Source of the DNA: Linnemannia hyalina
Lineage: Eukaryota > Mortierellomycota > Mortierellomycetes > Mortierellales > Mortierellaceae
DNA length: 64,000 bases
Direction: 5' to 3'
Assembly (NCBI GenBank): GCA_019671135.1
Contig: JAHRHY010000012.1
Coordinates: 434,001-498,000 of the forward strand
The position numbers were made by a program, and so were the translations under genes. The notes below the pieces were generated by a model that saw only the letters and a program-made list of their open reading frames with translations, made no database searches and was not told where the DNA came from. Shown here piece by piece: positions 1 through 11,056 of the stretch (positions are counted from its first letter, which is position 1; every line of letters begins with the position of its first letter).

Positions 1-1
1 T

Positions 2-2743
2 TTTGTGAGACAATGGATGGCTGTCAACAAGCGCCGTCTGGAGGATCAAAGACTGGACAGGGAGAACCAGATGGCTTTCGAGGAGTTGTTGGAGGCCGGA
101 TTCGAGCAGAGTGGGGTCAAGTTTCAACAGGATCTGGCAGCTGCGATTTTTGTACATCAGGACGGCAGCCCTGTTGTCGACTACATCAACAAACGTGACA
201 AATCTTCCTGGAAAGCGGCCTTTTTCAGCATGGACTGCGAGACGAGTCTTCTCCGTGGTGCCAGCCTTCTCAGTCGAGTCGGCACGCAGTACCGCTTTGT
301 CCATCGCTCCATCCTGGAGTACTTTTTCGCCTGCACCATTTGTGGGCCCACCAAAGAGCATGATGAATTTGATCCGCCTGTCCATTCCGAAACCCCCGCC
401 ACCTCACCCACCTCACCCACCATTAGCGCCCACCCGCTGTCTCATAGGAACCTTGTCGTAGAGCCTTCGATCATCCAGTTTCTGGCCGAGCGAGTGCAGT
501 TGGACTCTAGATTCAAGGACGAGCTCCTCGCCATCATTGAGCAGTCCAAGACCGACAGCCAAGCAGCTCGAGCCGCGGCGAACGCCATCACGATCTTGGT
601 CAAGGCAGGAGTGCGATTCAACGGAGCTGATCTTCGGGGTGTTCGAGTTCCCGCAGCCGACATGTCTGGCGGCCAGTTCGACTTGGCACAACTGCAGGAG
701 ACTGACTTGACGGGTGTCAACGTCACCAAAATCTGGATTCGTCAGGCGAACTTCACCAGGGCGTGGATGGAGGGAGTTCAGTTTGGAGAGTTGCCGTACC
801 TGAAGGAGGATGATGAGGTATACTCGTGTGCCTATTCGCCTGACGGATCATCTCTCGCTGTAGGTCTCTATGGAGGAGGCATCAACATTTACGAAACCTT
901 CACATGGACAAGGACTCACACTTTTAGAGGGCATCGAGACCGTATTATGAGCATTGCTTATTCGCCAACCAGTCACCAACTTGTTTCAGGCAGCTACGAC
1001 AAGACAGTACGATTGTGGGACTGCGAGAGTAGCTCATGCATTTTTGTTCTAGAGGGGCATACCGACTGTGTGTTGACTGTGGCGTTTTCACCCTCTGGCA
1101 AGCAGGTCGCTTCGGCTGGGGAGGACAAGACCGTGAGGCTATGGGATGTTCAGACAGGCGCTAATCTATTCAACTTGACCGGTCATACTGATTGGATTCG
1201 TAGCATTTCCTACTCACCCGATGGACATGCGGTTGTGTCTGTTGGCGACGATAAGATGATCCGGTTCTTTGACACACAGACTGAACAGCCAGGGGAAGTC
1301 TGGGAGAGTCAAAGTGGAGAGATGAAAAGCGTCGCATTCTCTCCTGGAGGCCTAGAGATTGCCGTAGGGCATGCTAATGGGGAGTTACAGCTCTACAATG
1401 CAGCTACCGGCAAGCCAACGAGGAGCTGGAAGGCTCATCGCAACGGTATCGCGTGTGTGAGCTTTTCGCCGACCAGCCAATGGGTCGCCACATGCAGTTG
1501 GGACGGCACGGTGAAGGTCTGGAGTGCAGCAACAGGATCGCTCCTATCTGTCTTTGTCGGCCATAGTTATCGAGTGATCCAAGTAGTCTTCTCGCCAAAC
1601 GGACTCCAGCTTGCCTCATGTAGTCTTGACGAAACCATTCGACTCTGGGACATGAGCTCGTTGGGTACAGGCATGGACATGGAGGGCGGATCCGACCCGT
1701 TGACGAGCTTACTTTTTTCTCCAGACGGTCGAGTTCTCTTCTGTGGTACCGAGTCGGGAGCAGTGCGGCAGTATGATGCAGGATCTGGAGAGTCTGGTCC
1801 TTTCTTTTTTTGCGGAAACAAGCCTGTCAAGTGCCTAGCGGTCTCCCCGGATCGTCTCCGAATCGCGTCAGTTGGAATGGACGACAGAGTCGTCACTGTG
1901 CGGGACATTGGAACAGGTCAGGCCGACGTTGTCTTGCTCAGTCACACAGAAAAGGTGACCGCTATGGCCTTCTCAACTGACAGCCGCTGGATCGCCACGG
2001 GCAGTGAGGACAAGACAGTGCGACTTTGGGACGCTCGTTCAGGGATACTGGACCGCGTGCTTGAAGGCCATACCGGTTCTGCTGTTTGTTTGGTATTCTC
2101 GCCGAACAGCCATGGAATATTGTCGGGGAGTAGGGATGGAACAATTCGAGCGTGGGATTTGGACAGTCGTGAGTGTAGAGTCGTTGTGGATGCTGGCGGT
2201 GATATAGAACTTTGGGCAATATCGACTTCACCTAATGGCTTGAGGGTTGCTTCTAAAGACTTTTTCAGTGGTGCTGTTAAGCTTTGGAACGCGGAGGGCG
2301 GGCAACTTCAACAACCGCTAGAGGACAACGAAGAACGTCACTGTTTTGCGTTTTCGTCCTGTGGCCAATGGATGAGTGTAGGCTTGCCTCGCTCGATTTG
2401 TCTCTGGAATTTCGTCGCTTACACGTCGGCGGAAGGAGGAGGAGGAGGAGGAGGAGGAGAGTGGAGGTGTTCGGTGCGTATCCGAGATATCTTTGGAAAG
2501 ATCAACAGCATTGCTTGGAAACCTGACACGCTAGAGTTTAGCATCGGATGCGAGAATGGGTCTCTTCAAGTGTGGAGACTGGTGGAGACGTCGGCGTCGT
2601 CGGATGCATGGTTGGTCCAGTTGGTTTGGAGCGCTGGAAATCCTGTTCTAGTTACCTCGGACGCCGTTTTTGCCGATGCTATTGGTCTCTCCTCAGCCAA
2701 TCAGCGATTGCTCACTCAACGTTGCAAGGGTAGTGATGCTTAA
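2..2743 (+). CDS. NLR-like protein, C-terminal part: NACHT-distal helices, pentapeptide repeats, about 14 WD40 repeats (partial at left edge)
   Basis: The frame is open to the left edge, so the start and any NACHT NTPase domain lie outside. Residues are counted from position 5. Residues 1-110 look like the helical/winged region after a NACHT domain (YRFVHRSILEYFFA). About 205-260 is a short pentapeptide-repeat stretch (ADLRG, ANFTRAWMEG). From about 265 to the end I count 14 WD40 units, several with the consensus DKTVRLWD. Fourteen units suggest two seven-bladed propellers. A (GGA)n tract at 2435-2460 encodes a run of glycines between the last two units. Proteins of this architecture are fungal NOD-like receptors, in which WD40 repeats act as ligand sensors and the NTPase oligomerises; function here is inferred. 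No intron is seen in the visible part, and the stop is TAA at 2741-2743. Confidence 0.88.
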   Translation, partial: FVRQWMAVNKRRLEDQRLDRENQMAFEELLEAGFEQSGVKFQQDLAAAIFVHQDGSPVVDYINKRDKSSWKAAFFSMDCETSLLRGASLLSRVGTQYRFVHRSILEYFFACTICGPTKEHDEFDPPVHSETPATSPTSPTISAHPLSHRNLVVEPSIIQFLAERVQLDSRFKDELLAIIEQSKTDSQAARAAANAITILVKAGVRFNGADLRGVRVPAADMSGGQFDLAQLQETDLTGVNVTKIWIRQANFTRAWMEGVQFGELPYLKEDDEVYSCAYSPDGSSLAVGLYGGGINIYETFTWTRTHTFRGHRDRIMSIAYSPTSHQLVSGSYDKTVRLWDCESSSCIFVLEGHTDCVLTVAFSPSGKQVASAGEDKTVRLWDVQTGANLFNLTGHTDWIRSISYSPDGHAVVSVGDDKMIRFFDTQTEQPGEVWESQSGEMKSVAFSPGGLEIAVGHANGELQLYNAATGKPTRSWKAHRNGIACVSFSPTSQWVATCSWDGTVKVWSAATGSLLSVFVGHSYRVIQVVFSPNGLQLASCSLDETIRLWDMSSLGTGMDMEGGSDPLTSLLFSPDGRVLFCGTESGAVRQYDAGSGESGPFFFCGNKPVKCLAVSPDRLRIASVGMDDRVVTVRDIGTGQADVVLLSHTEKVTAMAFSTDSRWIATGSEDKTVRLWDARSGILDRVLEGHTGSAVCLVFSPNSHGILSGSRDGTIRAWDLDSRECRVVVDAGGDIELWAISTSPNGLRVASKDFFSGAVKLWNAEGGQLQQPLEDNEERHCFAFSSCGQWMSVGLPRSICLWNFVAYTSAEGGGGGGGGEWRCSVRIRDIFGKINSIAWKPDTLEFSIGCENGSLQVWRLVETSASSDAWLVQLVWSAGNPVLVTSDAVFADAIGLSSANQRLLTQRCKGSDA

Positions 2744-2952
2744 ATAACATAGTCCATAACAAAAAAAAATCATGTAGAGAAACATTAAGCATGGTAGCCT
2801 TTCAATTGTTACTGAAGGCCAATGGCGCCAATTAATAGCAAGTCTTATTTTTGATCATTGAATGCTGCGCATGCTTTTTATTCATTGTGGTGCTGATAGC
2901 TGATAGTGGTGCTGAGATACGTTTGGTACAAGGAGTAAAGGAGAACAACATA

Positions 2953-3308
2953 CTACTTTGAAGCACCATTCGAGTTCCACGTCCTCCCCCTCTCAAACCT
3001 ATTCACCCCATCGCGATAATCCCCAATAGGCCTCATAAACTTCCTCTTAAGCATTCATCATAAACATCCCAATCTGAACCACGGGCTCTCCCGCTATCAT
3101 CGCAAAATGCGCTTCCTCATTCTTTGTCTGGATTCTAACGGTGCTAGTTCTCTACTCGGTTAAGAGGAGGATATCGGTCGTCGCTGATATATGCGGTTCC
3201 GTTGAGGACGTAGATGAAGCGCGGCCTTGCATGTCCAAGTCCATAATAGAGGTGGAGTGACGGGGCATCATTGACTGTGTTCTTTTGAAACTGCACATTG
3301 CCTCTCAT
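2953..3308 (-). pseudogene. Decayed pirin-family gene, C-terminal half only
   Basis: On the minus strand three frames together spell the end of a pirin (bicupin, quercetinase-like) protein. The first piece contains RFIYVLNGTAYI, then a stop. The second contains EEAHFAMIAGEPVVQ and GMFMMNA, then a stop. The third contains GDYRDGVNRFERGRTW and ends with TAG at 2953-2955. These match the order of the pirin C-terminal cupin (FIY..G.., HF.LIAGEP..EPVVQ.GPFVMN, GFERA.TW). At least two in-frame stops and two frame changes break it, no short spliceable intron repairs all of them, and the N-terminal cupin with its metal ligands is not found upstream. It lies between the NLR tail and CCA1. It is probably a relic of a gene or a gene fragment. 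Confidence 0.72.
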
Positions 3309-3505
3309 CAGGGGTTAGTCAAACAAGAGAAGCCTCAACCAGCACACTAGAAAAAAAAAGTTGGTCGTCCGTTCTCCCGACTCTCCGTCCAAATCGAGGG
3401 GGGGGGACCCTCTCAGGGCACCCCACAGGTGGAGGCAATATGTCCGTACGCCCTCATACCCAGGAAATTTGAAATTGAAAAGTTTGAAAAAAGATCCGCG
3501 TTGTT

Positions 3506-6284
3506 TTATTTAAACTGCTCTGGGTGTTCCCGAATCCATTCCTGACACTCTTCTTTTGACGAATGAGGATGTTGAAGTTGCCATTGCATGATCTTTTGAA
3601 GGTATCCTGTGACCTTTGGTCCTGGTTTGACTTTAAGCAATTGAGTGACTTCTTTGCCCTATCGATCCCGCAAAAAGAAAGAGAACGCGCGTTTAGTATT
3701 GGAATTGACATCATGATCAAAAGTCAAGAAAAGACATTCAAGCGAGACGAGATACATACGTCGACTATGTATTTCCATGAGAAGCAGTGGTCGATTTGGT
3801 ACGCCTCTGCCTTGGACAGGAACGCGTTGTATTTTGAAATCTTGACCTTCGTTTCATCATCTATGATCAGTCACGAGAAAGAAAGACAGACGTTAGCACA
3901 GCCCAAAAGAAAACACACACACAAGCATAAACGTGCATCCATGAATGAAATCAAATCAAGCGCGTCGTCAATATCTTCCAAACGCCACTTACCAAGGATG
4001 CCTTGCTTAAGAAGGTCAAACTTTTCGATCAGTTCAACTCCCAGGCCGATGAGCAACGCACACCGCCACTTCTTTCCTATGACCGTGATGAATCCGATAT
4101 CCCGAATCAACATCCCCATTTCCACTCGCTCTTTCCTCAACAACTCCTGGTCTTGGGGGATATCTAAAGAAATCGAGGCGACTTTTCCCTGGACCGCCTT
4201 GATGCTCTCCATCACCTTGGTCACGATATCAATTTCGACGTTCCTCCCCTTGAGACCGTACCGCAGAATCCATGATCCAGCAGGGATGGTCTTCTTGTTA
4301 ACGGTCGCAGTCATCTCTCTGTAGGGGTACAACATGGATGACAAGATCATGGTCCGTTTAGCCAGTCGCTCGGGGAAGGGCTCTTCCATTGGGGCGATGT
4401 ATGGGATTCCTGGCACTGGCTCTGAGGTGACGATAGGGTAGAGATGACTGGTCATTGGGGTGCCTTGGGTTTGTTTCAACAACGATTCCTGACCAACATC
4501 CCGCTCTGGCTGGGAGAAAGTTCCATCCTCGTCCTCGCCCGCAAGGCCCGGATGAATCTTTAGGATCCACTCCATGATCCAGACCAGCTTGAAGGCGTCC
4601 TGCACCTCACAGATGGATCCTTCAACCGCCGTAGTGCCCTTTGCGATGGTATTGACCTCTGGTGGCGCAAATACGACATCGTACAGTCCAAGCTCCTGCA
4701 ACAGGCGGATCGCAGTACTTCTGCCAGCGCCGTCATCGATCATCTTGTCCAGCTCCGATCCAATGCGCTCCTTGGAGATCTTGGTCTTGAGCACTTCCTT
4801 GATCCTGGAATCCAGTATCGCCTTTTTCGCATCTTCAGCAATCGTGAACTGGAACCGGGACGCGAATCGGATGCAGCGCAAGACACGGAGTGGATCCTGC
4901 CAAAAGGTTTCGTATGCCTCCAAAGGGGTCCTGATGATCCCGTCCTGCAAGTCCTTGAGCCCCATCCCGGTGTGGTCCTCGACTTTGTGGGTATGAATGT
5001 TGTAAAAGAGCGCGTTGATGGTGATATCACGTCGCTCAGCATCCTCCTTGGGCGTCCCAAACATCTAATTGACCGATGAAATTAATTTTGCAATGTTAGA
5101 TCCAAGGTTCAAAACTATAGTTGCATGCCCCCATGCATGACCTGCGAAGAAAAAAAAAAACAATGCTATGTCCCAATAAAACTTACAATCTCGCTGGGGA
5201 TGCGGCTACTATCGTCGTAGACCTCGGATCGGAGGTTGACAAAGTCCAGTGGCATACCGAGAACCATCATTGTCGCCGTTTCCAAATGCTTGGACTTTTC
5301 GGGGTTGGTAGCGATCTTGGCGATGGTCCGCTTTTTCTTCCCGAGTGACTCCATGTACTCGTTCACCCGCACCGCAAACTCGTAGCCCATCATTGTGTCC
5401 AGTCCAACATCCAGGTCGTGACATGAAAGACCGAGTAGCTAGGGCGAAAACGACCGACATAAGAAGCATCTTGTTAGTTCCATCATACCATTGAACCCTT
5501 GATCGTGTGTTTCTCAAATTGATCTCTAGAATGCGCCCATTTGTATTACCTTGTCACGGACCCATCCTCCAGCAATTCGAAGCTCGACCTTCTTGCCCTC
5601 CTTGGCCTTGTAGTTCTTGGCAACTTGATCCAGAATCTCACAGATCTCGGCCTCTTGATCCGTCAATTGGATCACCATGGCCCTTGGCTGCTCCGCTGTC
5701 GCCGCCGTCGAGCTCGTATCTGTCGATCCTGCAAAAGGCGACGATGGCGATGCCTCCTGGGTCCCAATAGGTAAAGTCTCCTGAGAACGGGGTCCGGCAG
5801 AGGTGGACAGTGCTCGATTGAAAAACACACTGGTTCCGTAACTGACAGGCACGATCCGCTGTTTTGGTGCATGCTCTGATCCAATTGGTACTAGCTCGCA
5901 CGACGCCCTCCGCTTTGGTGAGCAATAAACCAACGGGGTATTGCTGGTACTCATACTGGCTGTCATGGTGCCCTCCGATGGCTTTTGTGCCGCGCCGGCG
6001 TTGGGTGTCGAGGTGTTGGCGTGACCTTCCAATGCGAATATCCTTGAGCGGTTCGAAATAAAAGTACTAGTGTGGACCAGGCGGTGCTGAACGCTCGCAG
6101 AGAAAAAATGCCGACTTGAAGGTGTCGCAGAAAGGTAACTGCTGAGGGCTTTACAAACTGTGCTCCTGGGAATAGTATCGAATCGGGTCAATTGACGGGT
6201 GCTCGTGGTTGCGATGATTCTGGTGTTGGTGGCGGCAAGGCACAAGGGACGAACAATAGACACTCGACAGAAGACGGCTCTCAT
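3506..6284 (-). CDS. CCA1: tRNA nucleotidyltransferase (CCA-adding enzyme)
   Basis: This enzyme adds the CCA end to tRNAs in mitochondria, nucleus and cytosol. Five exons: 6284-5550, 5438-5187, 5064-3993, 3860-3760 and 3658-3506, giving 770 residues with all phases consistent. Class II nucleotidyltransferase motifs are in order: GGWVRDKLLGL followed by the catalytic DLD in HDLDVGLD (about 237-260), RRDITINALFYN (about 340-352), DPLRVLRCIRFASRF, and ERIGSEL. The C-terminus (GKEVTQLLKVKPGP) matches eukaryotic CCA enzymes. The first 40 residues are rich in Arg, Ser and Thr with almost no acidic residues, as in a mitochondrial presequence. The stretch from there to the catalytic core, near residue 225, is low-complexity and longer than usual. 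A downstream Met could give a non-mitochondrial form, as known for yeast CCA1. Confidence 0.93.
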
Positions 6285-6650
6285 TCGACACTTGTTCGTA
6301 GGTCGTTGTTTATTGTCGTTACTTCTACGAGGGTGCTAGTTGGTCGCTATCACCTTGTTTTTCCCGATGGTTGTTGAGGCGTAAATCGTTCCTTCTGCTG
6401 TCAAAGAGATGTAATGAGGGCGGGGAGCATGAGGAGCGATGCAACAAACGAACAATGGTGACCAACGTTGAAGCGCTCAGAACGAGAAATACAAGGTCAG
6501 CGAAAAGAAAACAAAGAAATAGACAGGTGACTGTTGTCGCGAGACACAAGGAGAGGTCAATCAGAAACGCGTGAAGCTTATATACAATTTGAGCTTTTAT
6601 TTTTCATGAAAGAGATCATGCAATTGGCGTATCGTCTTGGGTTCAGTTGT
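6285..6650. other. Intergenic: 3' UTR of the b5-ACAD gene and promoter of CCA1
   Basis: This gap separates two minus-strand genes. It holds the polyadenylation signal of the upstream gene and an ACGCGT hexamer at 6567-6572. No coding exon is recognisable. Confidence 0.6.
6596..6601 (-). terminator. Poly(A) signal AATAAA of the b5-ACAD gene
   Basis: AATAAA on the minus strand lies about 50 nt after the TAA stop of the cytochrome b5-acyl-CoA dehydrogenase gene. Confidence 0.5.
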
Positions 6651-9236
6651 TTAAAGCTTGGCTCCGTACAACGACGTGGCAACCTTGATAGACTGGCGCA
6701 TACCGAGATCCAACATGATCTCCTCAGAACCACCAGGGATGGCATAGGCACGCACCTCACGGTAGATACGCTCGACCTTCTCTCCCTGTCCTCCACGAGT
6801 GTAGGCGAGTCCTCCAAAGATCTGAGATGCCTCACGAGCACAGTATTCCAGCGTCTGGGTCGCTTGGGCCTTGAGCAAAGCAATGGGGCCTCCCAACTTG
6901 ATGGGTTGAAGCTCCTCGGGCATGTTGATGGTCTGGAAGATGACGTTCTCGGTCCATGCATGGGTTGCCTCGATTTGGCGGGCCATGTGAGCCAATTTGT
7001 TACGGAGGACGGGGTGGTTGACCAGCTTGACACCAAAGGTCTTGCGCTTGCTTCCGTACTTGATGGCCTCCTCGAGACAGACACGAGCGAGACGGTTAGC
7101 CTGGATGACGATTCCCATGCGCTCGTGGTTGAAGTTGTTCATGATGTACTTGAATCCGCGGTTCTCCTTTCCGACAATGTTGGCACGGGGGACCTTGACG
7201 TCATCGAAGTTGATGTAGGCAGTTCCAGAGGACCAGACACCAGAGCACTTCATTTGACGGGTGGTAACACCGGGCATGCCGCGCTCAATGACCAACAAGC
7301 TGACACCGCCCATACCATCGCCTCCAGTGCGGACGGCGGTTGTGAAGTAGTCGGCAAAGGTTCCGTTAGTGATCCACTTCTTCTCACCGTTGACGATAAA
7401 GCCATCGCCCATCTCGTTGGCGACAGCGGTCAAGTTGGCGACATCAGATCCAGCCTGGGGCTCAGTAATGGCCAAGCAGATGGTCTTGCGACCCGCCAAG
7501 ACCTCGGGGACGATGCGGCGCTTGAGCTCTTCGCTACCGTACTTGATGATGGGAGGGAGACCGATTCCAAGACCTCCGAGGATACCCCAGAGAACTCCTC
7601 CGGAACCACAGCGGGAGAGCTCGTCAAAGATGATGAAGCCGTGGAAGGCATCGAACTCTTGTGGGGGTACGATGGCATTGTCACCGCCGCGGAACAAGGT
7701 GGTGTCCTCGAGGTTGAAGTACTCGGTGGGGAGGGTGCCGTTGCCAGCAACGGCAGCGAGGATACCCATCTCGGCGCACTTCTTGAAGAGGAACATGGGG
7801 ACCTGCTTGGCCTCGTCCCACTCGTGAGCGAAGGGCATGATATCGGTGTCGACAAATTTGCGGACATAGCGACGAATACGACGATGCGAATCCTTGTAGT
7901 AAGGGCTTCCCCACTGCTGGTACCTATTTTAATTGAGGTAATGTATACGGGTGAAAGATATCAGTCGATGTTTCCAAGGTCGTTCATTGATGACTTGCAG
8001 TAATGAACAAGCAAAAGAGCAGGAATGAGTGACGTACCAGGATGGATCGCCATAGGGAATCATCTCGCCGAACTGGAACTCGTCATCCTCGACAGAGACG
8101 GCAGCGGAGGAGTCCTCCTCAGTGCCAGCCTTGGGTGGTTCACCAATGCTTCCGATGCAGAGGGCGCCATACTTCTCAAGGACACCTATAGTTGGCCAGT
8201 GGTTGATTGTGTGAGTGTGTGTGATACGAAGAAGGGGACCCATGCGTTAGCAGAGATGAATGAATTCAAGAATGAAAAACAACGCGATGATTGATGATTG
8301 TTGTAATGGTCGGCGTAATAACAGACAAGATCTCGATGAGCTGTGACACAGACACTGAAAACAAACAAACAAAGAGTCAGATAGACAAAGACACAAGAGC
8401 AAGTAAAAGAGAAGAACAACATACCAGGGTTGTGGAAGGCATCGAACTGCTTGGTGGCATCAGTTCCGGCGTTCTTCAAGATGATTTTCTGTTGTTATAA
8501 GTGGTAGTAAGTTGTAGAGAGAGTAAGAAAAGATGTGCGTGTGAATATTGTTGCAAGGAGTTAAATAGAGTCCCTCCCCCACACTCGGAAAAGGAGAGAA
8601 GGGAGAGAAAAGGTATGTCTTCGGAAATATGCTCCGCGTGTGCGTATGTCCTCTTCAACTCCGCCAAAGGATAGAAACCGTCCAAGAGTGGTCAAGGCAT
8701 CACTTTTTTCACTTTTTCCGAGAACGAATGAACGAACGATTCCCGACATCAGCTATAGCCTCCATGCTGCCTGCCCATTCCTTTTCTTTTTTTTTTTCTG
8801 TGCGTGTAGTTTGCTTCCAACTGCATGTGTGATGACTTCTCAGCTCTCAGCCCTGCTTCTTGCGCCCAAGACAAAAGGTAAGACACACACACACGCGCAC
8901 ACGAATACGCGCGGGACATGAAAATATAAGAAACAAAAACGAGCATCTTTTCTTCAAGGGTTACCTTTCCACCGGGGTGGTCGTTCAAGAAGTTAGAGAC
9001 ATCGTAGACTTTGTCATGGATGATGACCCAGCAGTCGTTCTAGGGGAAGAGAAGATGGTCGATATTAATACGGGTATGACACTTTGTCTTTCATGATCCG
9101 ATCATTGACCGCGTGGCATAGACACGACGACGAGACTTGAATAACAGAACGGAGAAGGAGAAGAGAGATGGTGGTTGTTGAAGGGTACCTCGGAGTTATG
9201 GCTGGCGACCTGGCTGACGGAAAAGTATCCGGACAT
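6651..9236 (-). CDS. Cytochrome b5 domain-acyl-CoA dehydrogenase fusion
   Basis: Five exons: 9236-9189, 9039-8965, 8488-8425, 8185-8038 and 7923-6651, giving 535 residues. Residues 1-70 are a cytochrome b5 domain with the haem motif HPGG (His37) and a second probable haem ligand His60 in DAFHNPG. From about 110 on is an FAD acyl-CoA dehydrogenase with the signature AITEPQAGSDVANL and WITNG. At the position where medium-chain enzymes carry the catalytic Glu (EGT) this protein has PGGSEEI (508-514). A Glu-Arg pair in NFNHERMG (Glu379) lies where isovaleryl- and long-chain-type enzymes place their base. There is no clear mitochondrial presequence. The haem domain may take electrons from the flavin or be fed by a b5 reductase (inference). 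Substrate unknown. Confidence 0.9.
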
Positions 9237-9767
9237 GTTGTTGTGAGATGTAGTGTGTATGTACAGGTATGGGGTTTGGAGAGAAGAGTGAGGAGTGAGA
9301 GAAAGGGAGAGGGATAAAGAAAGAATGGAAGAGGAGCAGTGGGCAGGAGGGGAGATGAAGAGAGAAGTAGGAGAAGAAAGAGGGGGAGCGAAGGGATTTA
9401 AAGGAGTTGAACTCGCGTTGATGGACGATGGCTTTGAATATTCGAATATGAATGTGGAGAGGGTGACAAAGAGAAAGAGGAAATCCGAAAGAGGGAGGGG
9501 GGAAGGAGGGCACGCTTCGATCGCTTTTCTTGCCCTTGTCTCGCCTATTACTAGCTACTACTACTACTACTAGCTACCACTACTGTTGCTGCTACTACTC
9601 CACTCTACTCCTCAACGTGCTTTGTTTACCTTGCTTTGCTCGCTTGAATCCGTTCTAGACGACAGCGAGATCAGTCCACTTTTCTATTCCATCGGACAAT
9701 CGACATTGCCATGGCAATATTGCACCCGTGTAGAAGGGCAGTACAACGCTCGACTGGAGAAACAACG

Positions 9768-9807
9768 CAAACAAACAAACAAACAAACAAACAAACAAAC
9801 AAACAAA
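9768..9807. repeat. (CAAA)10 microsatellite
   Basis: Ten perfect CAAA units lie in intergenic DNA about 530 bases upstream of the b5-ACAD start. Confidence 0.95.
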
Positions 9808-11032
9808 GAAGAGAGATGGTTGCACAGTCGACAAAAGAAAAACAACGCATTGAGTGCAACATCATATGAAGAATACCCTCCTCTCGCACTAGCAAGCACC
9901 CTTACTCTCTCACTCCATGTCTCTCATGTGTCAATCAATACACAAACAAGAACCAGGGGCAGGGAAAAACACACCTGCTCTTCTTCTGATTTGTTTATTC
10001 CATTCATTGTCTCTAGGCCCACGTCCCATTATCCTTCATCCCAGTATGGCCACATGCTCTATCCCTCTTCTACTCCACTCCACTCGCTCTCTCTCTCTCT
10101 CGGTGGGAACATCTCCGAGATTCGGACAAACTGGCAACAACCATTACCATAGACAAGGTAGTAGCACACCAAGCAATCGAACAACTTCTGCAAAGTGCAA
10201 ACCACAAGGACATCAGTGCAGTGGTTGTGGGTCCCAGATTCCCTTTCCATTATGCATTGATTTTCTTTCTTTCCCTTGACACATGTTTGTTCTTCGCTCA
10301 CTGGTGAAGAAGAAGGCCCCTCCCCCCCTTTCCATCTCGCCTCTCTCCATTCCCTCCTCTCCTTTCTTACCCCCCCTCCTCCCCTTCTTCCCTTTGTTGT
10401 TTTGTGTTTGTCCTCCACAGAAAAGCAATCAAACAAGAACATACCCTTCACAACATAAAGGAGAGCGCCGTTTACTCAGGGGTGAAGCATGAAGGAGCAC
10501 TGGAAGTGTGAAAAATGGACATGGAACGACTTGTTCAAAAAAAAAGCCGAGAAATGTTCGGAATAATTTGAACCGTTTAATCCTTTCTCGCCCATTTTCA
10601 GTGTTCAAAAGAAAGTCCGTTGAGGACAATAGATGGATGCCGGTTCCCTTCACGATTCGCCCTATGCGTGTAGACGGATAGGTCTTACCTTGTGCATGCC
10701 TGATGACAACCCGATCGCTACTTCCTTACTCTCCGTCCCTCTCTCTACACTCTCTCACCCTATACAATGTCTCAGAAGAAAAAGAAAAAAAAAGAAACAG
10801 ACTATGGGCACAAAGAATCAACAATAAGAAAGACAACACGAAAAAATTGCTCACAAAATATCGGACACAAATTTTGTGGAGAAGCGAAATACAAATAAAA
10901 GAACAGTGACCCTGTTCCCTCTGCCCGTTCGGCTTCGGCTTTTTTTCTATTTGTTTTGTCCGGACGCAAAATTATAAATATTTCTCGTTACAGATGTAGC
11001 TTACGGTTGTGGACACGGTCGGTCGTACGTGT

Positions 11033-11056
11033 AAAAAAAAAAAAAAAAAAAAAAAA
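11033..11056. repeat. Run of 24 A
   Basis: An uninterrupted A24 tract lies about 210 bases downstream of the oxygenase stop, which sits on the other strand (T run in transcript sense). Confidence 0.95.

Noticed and set aside
3345..3420. T-run on the minus strand with a G/C-rich upstream block, possibly a Pol III gene or a short element tail
   Set aside because: No A or B box and no target-site duplication were seen. It could simply be intergenic simple sequence.
6534..8003. A 489-codon open frame on the plus strand
   Set aside because: It is a shadow of the large b5-ACAD exon on the minus strand.
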